Below are positions 1 through 9,600 of a stretch of 64,000 nucleotides of DNA, one piece after another (the first letter of the stretch is position 1; each line of letters starts with the position of its first letter). Under the pieces are notes generated by a model that was given only the letters and a program-made list of their open reading frames with translations, did no database searches and was not told where the DNA came from. The stretch is taken from the NCBI GenBank assembly GCA_946800325.1, contig OX326959.1, forward strand, positions 9,444,501-9,508,500. Reading direction: 5' to 3'. Source of the stretch: Luzula sylvatica. Taxonomy: Eukaryota > Streptophyta > Magnoliopsida > Poales > Juncaceae. The translations under genes and the position numbers were made by a program.

Positions 1-59
1 TTATTAATATGAAATAGAAGGGTATTTTGTTAAAAACAAATAATATCATCCCTAGAGGA

Positions 60-82
60 GGGGGGGGGGGGGGGGGGGGGGG
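60..82. repeat. Poly(G) homopolymer
   Basis: 23 consecutive G residues. The duplicated locus near 38610 has only a short GGGG at the equivalent place, so the run is a local expansion or a sequencing/assembly artefact. Confidence 0.9.
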
Positions 83-876
83 TATTTCGAAATAAAATTT
101 TGGTAGAGGGGGTTTGTGGAAGTTTACAAAAAGATAGGAGTTTTGTTAAAATATCCAAAAAAAATTAGGGGATTACAAATATACCAAAATACATAAGTGT
201 GCACAATCAGACAAAAAAAATGTAGAATCCATTAAATATTAGGAAAAATTAAATGATGACAGACTCGAATACTCTCGCGCAAAATGAGGAAGGATGAATG
301 CATGACTTAATAAAATGTCGACTATTTAAGTATTGGATGTCATGCGTGTCATAATGCTCACTCCTCTTTCGTCTCGCACAAGATTCTCTCTTTCCCACTT
401 TACTCTTTCGCATTCGCTTTCCGCCTGGTGTCCCTAACTAACTCAATATCCTTACATAATTTGAATTAAGGAATCATCAATTTTAAGTATTTTTATAGGC
501 CTTTTTTAATATTTTTATTATCTGTAGTAACAATACATGACTGGTGTTTTGAAAAAAACAAAAAGCAAATATCACATGAGGTAATGCACTTTTGTCTCGT
601 GAATGATGCTTTGCCATGTCATCACAAAATTAAGAATCAAAATTAATATAAAAAAATAACGAGTAATCACAAAAATATTCAAAATTGAGAAACTAAAAAA
701 GATAATCCGGAATTATGAGAAAAATAATTATTTCATATTTTGTTGGAACAAATTTGGGAATACAACATGCATATATCAAAATCGTTCATTGAATTTGGGT
801 GGAAAGAAATTAGTAAATTCTATAACGAATTATGTCGTGAACTCAGAACGTTGCATCCTTCACCCGCGAGATTATA

Positions 877-1266
877 TCAGATCTGGATTTCTGATGGAGT
901 TGGAGTGCCACCATGTCCACCACCACTAGGGGCTGATGGAGGGACTGGACCTCTCGAGAGGACTTCGTTTTGATCCGAATATTTCTCTATATTTGGCGGC
1001 GTATTTCCATGACCACCACCACCAGGAGATGATGGAGGGACCGAACCTCTTGAGAGAACTTCGTTTTGATTTGAATATTTCTCTAGACTTAGTGGATTGC
1101 TATGTCCACCACCACCAGTAGATGATGGGGGACGTTTTGGAGGATTTCCCGGAATTCTATGACCGTCATTTTCGTGAACGGGTCTTGCAACCGATGGAGT
1201 GAATTCGAAACTAAAGATTAATAAAACAAAACACGTAAACACAAATACCGTATGTGGAAAAGACAT
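877..1266 (-). CDS. Secreted multi-repeat signalling-peptide precursor, copy 1 (CEP/PIP/IDA-like)
   Basis: A single-exon ORF of 129 residues. Residues 1-27 look like a signal peptide: a hydrophobic core (FVFTCFVLLIFSF), then a small-residue cleavage site near SVA|RP. The mature part holds three tandem units of about 31-32 residues. Each has a core PPS-x-x-(G/S)-GGGH: PPSSTGGGGHSN (46-57), PPSSPGGGGHGN (77-88) and PPSAPSGGGHGG (109-120). The units are separated by linkers containing EKYS(N/D)QNEVLSRG. Basic residues (KR, SRG) precede the cores and could be processing sites. The Pro/Ser/Gly core ending in GH recalls the CEP (SPGxGH), PIP (SGPSxxGxGH) and IDA (PPSAPS) families of apoplastic peptide hormones, but it matches none exactly. 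By analogy the product would be secreted, cleaved and perhaps Pro-hydroxylated, then bound by a leucine-rich-repeat receptor kinase. That function is inferred. An intact paralogue lies at 39458-39847 (about 87% identical, no indels), which supports a real gene. A TATA box lies 50 bp upstream of the ATG. Confidence 0.72.
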   Translation of the reverse strand: MSFPHTVFVFTCFVLLIFSFEFTPSVARPVHENDGHRIPGNPPKRPPSSTGGGGHSNPLSLEKYSNQNEVLSRGSVPPSSPGGGGHGNTPPNIEKYSDQNEVLSRGPVPPSAPSGGGHGGTPTPSEIQI

Positions 1267-1315
1267 TTTTTGTTATTTTGTATGATGTGAGATACTAATG
1301 CCTAGCCTCATGTGG

Positions 1316-1323
1316 TTTATATA
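1316..1323 (-). promoter_or_regulatory. TATA box of peptide gene 1
   Basis: Reads TATATAAA on the minus strand, about 50 bp upstream of the start codon at 1266, which predicts a very short 5' UTR. The same motif at the same spacing is conserved in the duplicate (39897-39904). Confidence 0.6.
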
Positions 1324-2150
1324 ATAATGCAGATACATTGTACCTGATTTACGGAATTAATTCAAAAGATTTGTATGAAATTTTAGGGAATGAATTACCT
1401 TGAATAATATGGGAAAAACAATTAATAGTGGACAACGGATTAGATTAGTTGAATTTGTTCTTATGGGAAAAATGATATTATTAATAATGAACGAAATCTT
1501 AATTGTTTTTCTATTATGAAAAATCATAATATTATTAAAAATGATATTGTTAATAATGAACAAAATCTTAATAATGAACAAAATATTGATTATTAATAAT
1601 GAACAAAATCTTATGGGGAAACCTTAGTTGGATAATATGCGAAAACAATTAATAGTGGACAGTAGATTAGATTAGTTGAATTTGTTTTTATGGGAAAAAT
1701 GATATTATTAATAATGAACAAAATCTTTTGAGAACGTAAAATGATAAATTTTATATCTTTTAAATCTTACATTGAATTTTATTAAAAAAATTTCAAACAT
1801 TGTGTAAATCAAAATATTTCTGTTACCTTTCACATCTATTACAATCTTTTTATAATGTGAAGTGTATTTGCAATTTGTTTACATTAATTTATTTGAATGT
1901 GCTATTTAAATGTCTCCTTTATTGCTATTCTTATAGATCTCCACCTTGGCATATATGATTTTTTTTTTGTTTTTAAAAGAGATTTTAGGAAAATTTTCAT
2001 TCATATGCATCATGCATGTCTTAAAAAACTATGACCAAAACACAAACTTTGAAATAAATAGCACAACTCACAATATTGGGTATTATAATAACGTTTGGAA
2101 TCACACATTTTTATTCCTTGTCCATTAACTGAATACAATTTAGAAATTAG

Positions 2151-3183
2151 AAATTATTTTATTAAAAAAAATTCAAAAGTTACTGCCCACAATAAAATTT
2201 ATTATTAAATATATCTACCCGTTTGAAGACCCATGCCCAATAAAATAAGGCCTGATTGTAAACAATTGTATGAATATTCAGAGCCAAACAAAGCAATTGA
2301 ACAACTTTTCATTTTTCGGTTAACAATATTGAGCAATTATTTGGTTACTATCAAATTAAAAAAAAAATTAGAATGTTATAAAAAAATGAAGAGTTAATTG
2401 TGATGAAATGCCATTATTATCTGGTTCTTTGTAATACTAAGGAATAAATAAACATATAACTATATATCAATTTTTCATAGTATACTAAAATTTATTTAAA
2501 TATATAATTAATTTTTTGAATATAATATTAACTAATGTATATGTACAACGTAACGTATCCTATATTTTTTGGAAAATTATGGTATAGCTGTTTTCGTATC
2601 GTGTCGGATACGATCCGCTGCGTATCCGTGCAACCTTGCCTATAATTAATTGACCTTAATTAATTAATATTTCTGAACATTTTTTTGATCTTTAATTAAT
2701 ACATTAGTCTCCTTTGAAAAGGTATTTAATGAGAAACTTGTTTATCCAAATTCATCAAAATACCATTAAAATCATTAAAATCCGGATTAAAATTATACAT
2801 GACAATTTTAACCTCTTCTCTTTCTTTTCTTTCTTTATGAAAAAAAAAACTGCCAAGAAAGCCCTTCGTCTCTTTTCTGATATTCTTTTTTTCATGAAAT
2901 TACCTCCATTTCTTCTAGTTCTAAATAATCCAAGTCAACAATCTTACATTCTTCATAACAACACTAATCTTTCAACTAACAAATTGAAATATCACCATTG
3001 TTGTTACCTTATGTTTTGCTTTTTTTTGTGGAATAAATATTAATTAGCTTTGAATTAAAAACAATATATTTTCTAAAATAAAAAAATCATGCTTTTTGGT
3101 TGAGATTTAAGTATGGAAAATCAACACAAAAGATGAACTAATCAAGGACAATAAAATCCCAAATTTGATATCTTTCTCGGAAG

Positions 3184-3185
<2 letters not shown>
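2151..3185. other. AT-rich intergenic DNA with a fragment of a GATACG-rich repeat
   Basis: No supportable gene. A fragment near 2575-2640 (GTATCG/GGATACG motifs ending in CGTATCCGTGCAAC) matches the end of the MITE family at 22267-22783 and 29629-30058. The short ORF at 2714-3043 has low-complexity, AT-driven composition and is not believed. Confidence 0.6.

Positions 3186-3254
<69 letters not shown>
3186..3254. repeat. (CT)n microsatellite
   Basis: 69 bp of uninterrupted CT dinucleotide. It makes a spurious minus-strand ORF with an Arg-Glu repeat. Confidence 0.97.
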
Positions 3255-3258
<4 letters not shown>

Positions 3259-3908
3259 ACACTATTTGAATATAATTAGATGCTTTGTGAAGTAAGACTA
3301 GAAAATGGAACAAGAACATTTTTGTAAAAGAAAAAAAATATGAAATAGAGGATTCATGTTTGGAAAGGGAGAGAAAAAAGGGAGGGCAGGAGGGTATATT
3401 TGTCATTTCAGTTGAAGGATGTTAGTTTCAATGAAAAAAATAATTAAATTTGAAATTGGATAAGATTGGATTTAAGAGGGATATACATGATATTACAAAT
3501 TTATTAGGGATAAATATGTTATTTTCCCTATTTATTTTTTGAAAACTCGGAATTATATTATCCAGTTGAGGTAAAATTTTCAAACGATTCGAGTCAAACA
3601 AATAATACAATGTAGTACATAAGTAAGATTTAATAAATTGAACAAAATAATGCACATAAAGTACATCTGTTTTCTACACATTTTTTTTATACAGAAGCAT
3701 GATTTTGCTGGAGATTTGATCAATTAAGGGATATTTTTGGATAATCTGAGCTCTACATCTAAATAATTGAAGACAAAGGTACCAAATCTAGGTTTTGAGA
3801 GAGAAAGTGAGAAGTAGAAAACCCTTCCTTTGATCCGTGTCTCATGGCACTTGATTTGTAGCATTTGAGTATATGTTGCTATTACATGTACAAATTAATC
3901 CTGTTATT

Positions 3909-6001
3909 TTTTTTTGAAGGAGGTTCGACAATGTGTCGAGACCTCGAAATATATTATATCAAAAGAGATGCATTTTACAAAGGGATGGAAGGCCGATAGA
4001 CTTATTGCTTATCTATTTGGACCATACCATACAAACTAGGACTAAACCGCAGCTAAAATATTAGTTATATCCTAAAGTACTACTAGCAGAATTTATTCCA
4101 AGCCTCTGTGTCTTGTAGAATTAGGTTGAAGATCCGATTAGGCGATTGGGAATTGTCGTTGAAGATGGCATCATTTCGGGACTTCCAGATATTCCATATG
4201 ACTGCAAGCCAGGCTGTTTGCCACAGTTTTGTGGTGTGAGTATCGGACCAGAATTCTGACGGGACCGAAACCTGTGGAGCTGGATCTTGTATTCGAGAGA
4301 TGACCTTGCCCCATATTTCTTTGGAAAAAGCACAATCATAGAGTAGATGTTTGGATGTCTCTTCTTCTGATTTGCATAGAGGGCAAACCTGGTCATTCGG
4401 CCATCCTCTTTGTTGCAATTTATCACTCGTTAATATGCGTGATTGTATGGCTAACCAGCCAAAGAAACGAACTTTGAGAGGAGCTTTAGCCTTAAATAGC
4501 AGAGTGTTCCATGGACAGATAATTCCTGGGTTTATGAAGAAAGAATAAATATTTTTGGCCTTGAATGGTTGAATCTGGTCGTTGGAATCTTCAGATTGGA
4601 GAGAGTTGAATGTATTGTATAATGGCACTAATTTAGCCAATTCTTTGATAAAGAAAGAAGACAATCGTTGTTGAGCGCTTGATGTATGAAATATATTTGT
4701 AGTGTTATATAACTCTACTATTGTTTCAGACCAGAGGGATGAGTGGTCATGATTAAATTTATGTATCCATTTCATCAAAAGAGCTTCATTTTGAAGTTTT
4801 AGATTTTCTATTCCAAGTCCTCCATTTTCTTTTGGTAGGGTGACTTTATTCCAATTGATAAGACAATGTCCTCCAAGACATTTCTGGTCACCTTTCCATA
4901 GGAATGCTCTAGATATAGAATTGAGTTCCTTAATGACCCATAGAGGTAATTTGAGGACTTGCATATAGTGGACTGGTATAGCGTTGAGCACTGATTTGAC
5001 CAGAGTTAGGCGTCCTCCAGTAGACAGAAGGAGTCCTTTCCAAGAGGAGAGTTTGCTTCTAGTCTTTTGGATTAGAGGCGCAAATGAAATTTTTGGAGGT
5101 TTACGGATAGAGAGTGGTATACCTAGGTATGTGATAGGTAGGGATGTTTTGGTGCATTTGAGGATGTCCGAAAGTATAATATGTAGATCTTCCGGTACTG
5201 CAATTGGCACGAAAGAGCTTTTTGCCCAATTTATTTGGAGACCGGATAATTCAGAGAAGATGTCTAGCACAAGAGATATAATTTTGAGGTTTGTAGGTCT
5301 AGCCTCGATAAAGAGGATTGTGTCATCCGCGTATTGCATAGCTTTTGGTGCAAATTTAATTGGAGACGAAAGAATTGGGTTTATAGTTTTCAATAAGTTT
5401 TGTAGTGAGTCCACTACTAAATTAAAAAGTAAGGGAGAAAGGGGATCTCCTTGTCTTAATCCTCGGAGATGGTTGAATAGAAATCCTTGTTGGCCATTGA
5501 TTCGTACCCTAGAAGAAGAGGATGATGTTAAGAGTCTAATCCATTGGACCCATTTTTCAGGGAAGCCTCTAGCAGATAGTAGATTATATAGGAATTTCCA
5601 TGAGACCGTGTCAAAAGCCTTTCGAAAGTCTATTTTAAGCATGATTGAAGGGGTCTTTGATTTGTGTAAGTGTGATAGAATTTCTCGAGTTGAAATAAAC
5701 ATCTCAGCAATGGATCTTTGCCGGATAAAAGCGGCTTGTTTGTTTGAGATAAGGTTTGAGAGCATCGGTTGTAATCTATTAGAAAGTATCTTAGAAATGA
5801 TTTTGGAGATTGGGGTGATGATGCTAATTGGTCTAAACTCAGTCATTTCTAATGCATCCGTTTTCTTTTTTATTAGAGATATATCTGCGAAGTTGATCCT
5901 TTGCATATCTCTAGAGGAGATAGAATTATTATGAAAGGATTCACATACAGAGAAAATATCTGTGTCTAAGAATTTCCAGTATTGTTGAAAGAATTCAGAG
6001 A
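3909..6001 (-). mobile_element. LINE A: 5'-truncated L1-type non-LTR retrotransposon
   Basis: Flanked by a perfect 17-bp target-site duplication, aaattaatcctgttatt, at 3892-3908 and 6002-6018, so the insertion limits are exact. The poly(A) tail appears as a T-run on the plus strand from 3909. A stem-loop at 3920-3945 (stem arms GAGGT and TCGAC) sits just inside the tail. The element holds the C-terminal part of ORF2. The reading frame stays open to the 5' truncation point, so it was truncated on insertion and has decayed little since. Confidence 0.95.
4083..5999 (-). pseudogene. LINE A ORF2 fragment: reverse transcriptase plus zf-RVT tail
   Basis: The ATG at 5906 gives 607 residues, but the frame is open upstream to the truncation at about 5999 and reads EFFQQYW, the usual pre-RT motif of plant LINEs. 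So this is an N-terminally truncated ORF2, not a complete protein. Landmarks counted from the ATG: DFRPISII (RT motif 1-like) 23-30 region, KIDFRKAFDTVSW about 91-103 with catalytic Asp near 93, GLRQGDPLSPLLF about 149-161, the active site YADD 192-195, and a zf-RVT domain with CPLC near 508-511 and a following His and Cys. The endonuclease domain is absent, so the copy cannot retrotranspose by itself. No internal stops. Confidence 0.92.
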
Positions 6002-6079
6002 AAATTAATCCTGTTATTATATTATAAAAGATAACAATTTACAATAAATCTTGAGAAAACTATTATATAATGATATTTC

Positions 6080-6087
6080 CTAGAATG
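6080..6087 (+). mobile_element. LINE D, 5' piece (split by Copia insertion)
   Basis: Inferred first bases of a short LINE tail that continues at 14631. It is bounded on the left by the 11-bp TSD aatgatatttc (6069-6079), whose partner lies after the LINE poly(A) at 15129-15139. The last five bases, GAATG, form the Copia TSD. Confidence 0.6.
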
Positions 6088-7150
6088 TGAAGGAAATACA
6101 GTTTCAGGATCAACCGTAAAAGTGTACACAAGGATAAACGAATGTAAGCGTACATTCGTGGTCATATCTTTCAGTAGGAAAATCCAATTTGAATGGTTCA
6201 AATTGGGTTAGATAGATAATAAGATTATCTACAACCTTCATATAGAAATATATTTCATATGAACGAAGTATCAGTGTCGTTTCTATGAAATACCGAAAGG
6301 CTGCAACAGTATGACATACAGTTAGTAAAACAGTCATAACTTTTGCATACGAAATCCAATTGGGCCAGGCCAAATTGTGTCGAGTAGATAATAAGATTAT
6401 CTACAACTTTCGTTTTGGGTGATTTTCTGTCAGAGGAATTTACCAATTTCGTATGGACAGAATACTGGACAGATACATGCAACTTTCTGTGTGAAAGAGT
6501 GTATATTGGATATACATGTCTTTTGGCCAATCCTAATCCTATATGATATAAATAGGATTTTTCTCTCTGATCTGGTGTAGTTCATTCAGTTAATTAATTC
6601 AGAATATTCCAGAGAATTGTGAGACAACTTTCTAGAGAGAGAAAGGGTATAAAGAGAGAGAAACCGTGAAAAGGTGTTTTCCGGTATAGAGAATCAATCA
6701 ATCGAGCAAGTTCGCCGGTGCATCGTCTAGGCAGTTGCATCCGCGACCGACGTCTTACGAGTCAAGGTGGATACAAGTAGAGGAGCAACATCTGGGGCTC
6801 TTTCGGTTGTGATCGATTCGGAGGAACGAAATCTGCCGGAGACGGAAACGATCGAATCGAGTAACGGGCTGTGGAAGCATGCGGGCATGGAACGCACGAA
6901 GACAACCCGAGACGTGTCAAGACGGTGGGAGACGTGCGGTATGGGACGTACGGGCTAGTCACCAACGTGACACCGAAGGAAAAGAAGGATGCGAGCGATC
7001 AACCCGTCGTGCGTGATCAATTTCACGCTGGTAATCGTCTATCCTACTTTGCATCGTACCCTCGAAGTAATGGCGTGATCTTGGATTTAGGGAACCGGAC
7101 CGGGCCTTCATATCCGCTGCGCGGGCCCGGGGATGGGTGAATTCCCAACA
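6088..7150 (+). repeat. 5' LTR of the Copia element
   Basis: 1063 bp, starts TGAAGGAAAT, ends ATTCCCAACA. Its U3 holds a two-part module (about 6151-6331 and 6332-6525), both parts built around TAGATAATAAGATTATCTA. The module recurs in the leader (7435-8194). TATAAATA lies at 6547-6554. Confidence 0.97.
6547..6554 (+). promoter_or_regulatory. TATA box in 5' LTR
   Basis: TATAAATA at the end of the U3 repeat modules. Transcription would start roughly 25-35 bp downstream, marking the U3/R boundary. The identical copy in the 3' LTR is at 14027-14034. Confidence 0.6.
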
Positions 7151-7151
7151 G

Positions 7152-7163
7152 TGGTATCAGAGC
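7152..7163 (+). other. Primer-binding site for initiator tRNA-Met
   Basis: TGGTATCAGAGC begins one base after the 5' LTR. It matches the reverse complement of the 3' end of plant initiator tRNA-Met, the standard Copia primer. Confidence 0.93.
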
Positions 7164-7434
7164 GATCGCCATCGATTCGAGGGTCGAATCATAGTCGTAT
7201 ATTCGATATACGCACGGGTTATCAAAGTTCGTACCCGTTTGCATGATGATAGATATAGAGATTCCAATTTCGTTAAAAATCACAAGTAGAATTCACTAGA
7301 GATCAATCAAAATTTGATTGAGAGTATCTAGGAATTATCGTGAAAAGGTTTCATGATTTATCGTTTCAGAAACGAGCGAAAACGGAAGAAACGGCAAAAT
7401 CTGCAGAAAATTAGAATACGAAACAGTGAGTAAA

Positions 7435-8194
7435 ACTAAGATAATTTTCAGTGGGAAACTCCAAATTGATTGGATCAAATTGGCGTAGTTAGATAATGAG
7501 ATTATCTATGACTTTGATACAGAAAGGTTTTTCATTTGAACGAATTATCAGTGTCGTTTTTATGGAATACTGAAAGGGTGCGACTGTTTGACATACAGAC
7601 ACTAAAACGTCCGTAAATGTCGCATAGAAAATCCAATTGAGTTCAATCCAATTGGGTTAGTTAGATAATAAGATTATCTAGAACTTTCGTTCACGTTCAA
7701 AGTCGGTTGGAACAACTTAATAGTTTCGTTTCAACAGAATACTGAAAAGGTGTCTGTAGTTTTCTGGTTGAAAAGGTGTCTATTGGATATACTTACCTTT
7801 TCGTTTGTCCGTATTTTACCAAAACTGGTATAACTTTCAGTAGGAAAATCCGATTTGAATGGTTCAAGTTGGGTTAGTTATATAATGAGATTATCTAAAA
7901 CTTTCATGTTGTAATATATTTCATTTGAGCGAAGTATCAGTGTTGTGCGAATGAAATACCGAAAGGTTGCGACAGTTCGACATATAGTCAGTAAAACGGC
8001 CGTAACTTTCGGGTCCGAACTCCAATTGGGCTGGGCCAAATTGGGTTGGATAGATAATAAGATTATCTACAATTTTCGTGTTAGTTGATTGTCTGTCAGA
8101 GGAATTTACCATTTTCGTTCTGACAGATTACTGAAATGGTGTATGTAGTTTTCTGTTTGAAAAGGTGTATATGAGATATACATACCTTTAGGCC
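7435..8194 (+). repeat. Leader repeats derived from the LTR U3 module
   Basis: Four diverged units (about 7435-7609, 7610-7811, 7812-7997, 7998-8194), in two A-B pairs, homologous to the A-B pair in the LTR U3 at 6151-6525. Each unit keeps the core AATCCAATT...GATAAT(A/G)AGATTATCTA. The promoter-proximal module has therefore been copied twice into the untranslated leader. Confidence 0.85.
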
Positions 8195-9600
8195 TATCTT
8201 TATCTCTAATCAATTAATTCAATCATACTAGCATTTTAGATAATTAATTATTTAGAATAATTAGTCTCCCTAAATAATTCATATGCATTTAGAAATCTTG
8301 TGATAGTGATATAATATGATTATATCACGAATTATTTAAACATGAATGTCATGATCCCTCATAATATTTAAGTCGTGGAAATGCCTTCCATATCATCAAC
8401 CATCGAAATTGGTATCACAATATGTGTGTTTCTAGGCCTTCGTCATGCACACATGTTGATGGTATTAATGGGTGGCAAGCGTTAAATGGGGACTTACGTG
8501 TTTCTAGGCCTTCGTCATGCACGTGAGTAGTTCATTTGAACGATACGTTTGATATGGTTATGACTTAACCGTCCAAGCCAATCCGATTGGAGTTCGGGGC
8601 ATAGTTAGAATGCACACACGGAACTGGGATTGTATGTGATACGATCCATCACCGAAATTCTAAAAGGTTCGAGAGTCGCATATGATGCGATTGGATTATA
8701 TCCTACCTAAATAAGCGAGATCCCACCCGATAGGCCTTCGTCACTTGTGGGAGGATTGCGAAATATGGATCTCGGGTGTTATGGACTTGGAGTCCCGTAT
8801 CGGTATGAGGGTTATCGATTCGATAAAATAACACTATCATATAATCATCATATAAGCATATAGATTAAGTACGCACGGTTAGGAGCTTAATCTTCATCAT
8901 CCGTTTAGAATTATGTTTTCAAGCAAACACCAAATATATATCGATGAGATCGATATGATAGATGGCTTTTGGGTCGGAATTACCGTAATTAACCTTGATA
9001 GTCAAAGAATAGTTCTTAGACTTAAATGAACGTGTTGGACACGGAAATGGTAGATTCGGGACTCGAGGCTTTGGCTTTAGATAAAGCCGGGTTCAATACA
9101 CTTTAAGAAGGAATCGAACAATATTACGTGCCTTGTGGTGGCATGTATAGACGCAGATTTCTCAAAATTGTTTTGAGAATTCGGGTGTATATGAAAGTAA
9201 AACGCAACGCTCAAGAAATAGTTTCAAGAGCTAGAGCGCATTGAATGGTTCAATGCAGCTCAAAGCGTAGATTAATTCTGAGACGCCTTATGGGTCTTTG
9301 ATTAACACTCGTGTGTTGATGGTACGAGATTTGATCTTCGTGACCGAATATCATATGCATTCGATAGATAAGTCGATCCCGAAATTGCATGTGATGCGAT
9401 GTAAATTTGAATAGGAGATGCTTAGAGTGTCCGAGGAATCCAATGCATTGAGATGCATGGATGTCCTTGTAATTCAAGGACAGGATCGAAAGAAATGTAT
9501 GTCTAAGGGTATTTTCGGAAAATATTTTCCAAACAGAAAGTTCGGACAAGGAGTTGACCAAACTAATGACTCAAAGAACGGTGAAATCCGAGGAGGATTA
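8195..9600 (+). pseudogene. Presumed gag-side region of the Copia element, unrecognisable
   Basis: Between leader repeats and integrase remnants, where gag and protease should lie. No frame longer than about 90 codons survives and I recognise no zinc-knuckle or protease motif. A phrase CTAGGCCTTCGTCATGCAC occurs twice near 8430-8525, and a third partial copy lies near 8730. The 90-residue ORF at 9418-9690 ends in the integrase N-terminal region and is a chance open stretch. Confidence 0.55.

Larger units (their letters stand above)
1..2150. repeat. Segmental duplication P, copy 1
   Basis: About 2.1 kb that aligns almost end to end with 38568-40685 in the same orientation. It contains peptide gene 1 and both its flanks. 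The copies differ by scattered substitutions and small indels. The main differences are a G-homopolymer expanded only in this copy (60-82) and a short Helitron-like end present only in the other (about 38806-38835). Similarity stops near 2150, where the other copy runs into a LINE tail. The left boundary may lie outside the window. Confidence 0.9.

Noticed and set aside
3107..3406. 99-residue minus-strand ORF with a long Arg-Glu repeat
   Set aside because: Generated by the (CT)n microsatellite.
4984..5934. 316-residue plus-strand ORF
   Set aside because: Antisense shadow of the LINE A reverse-transcriptase frame; no independent motif.
6762..7140. Short ORFs in the Copia LTR (repeated at 14242-14620)
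   Set aside because: Identical in both LTRs and overlapping in several frames; they are LTR sequence, not genes.
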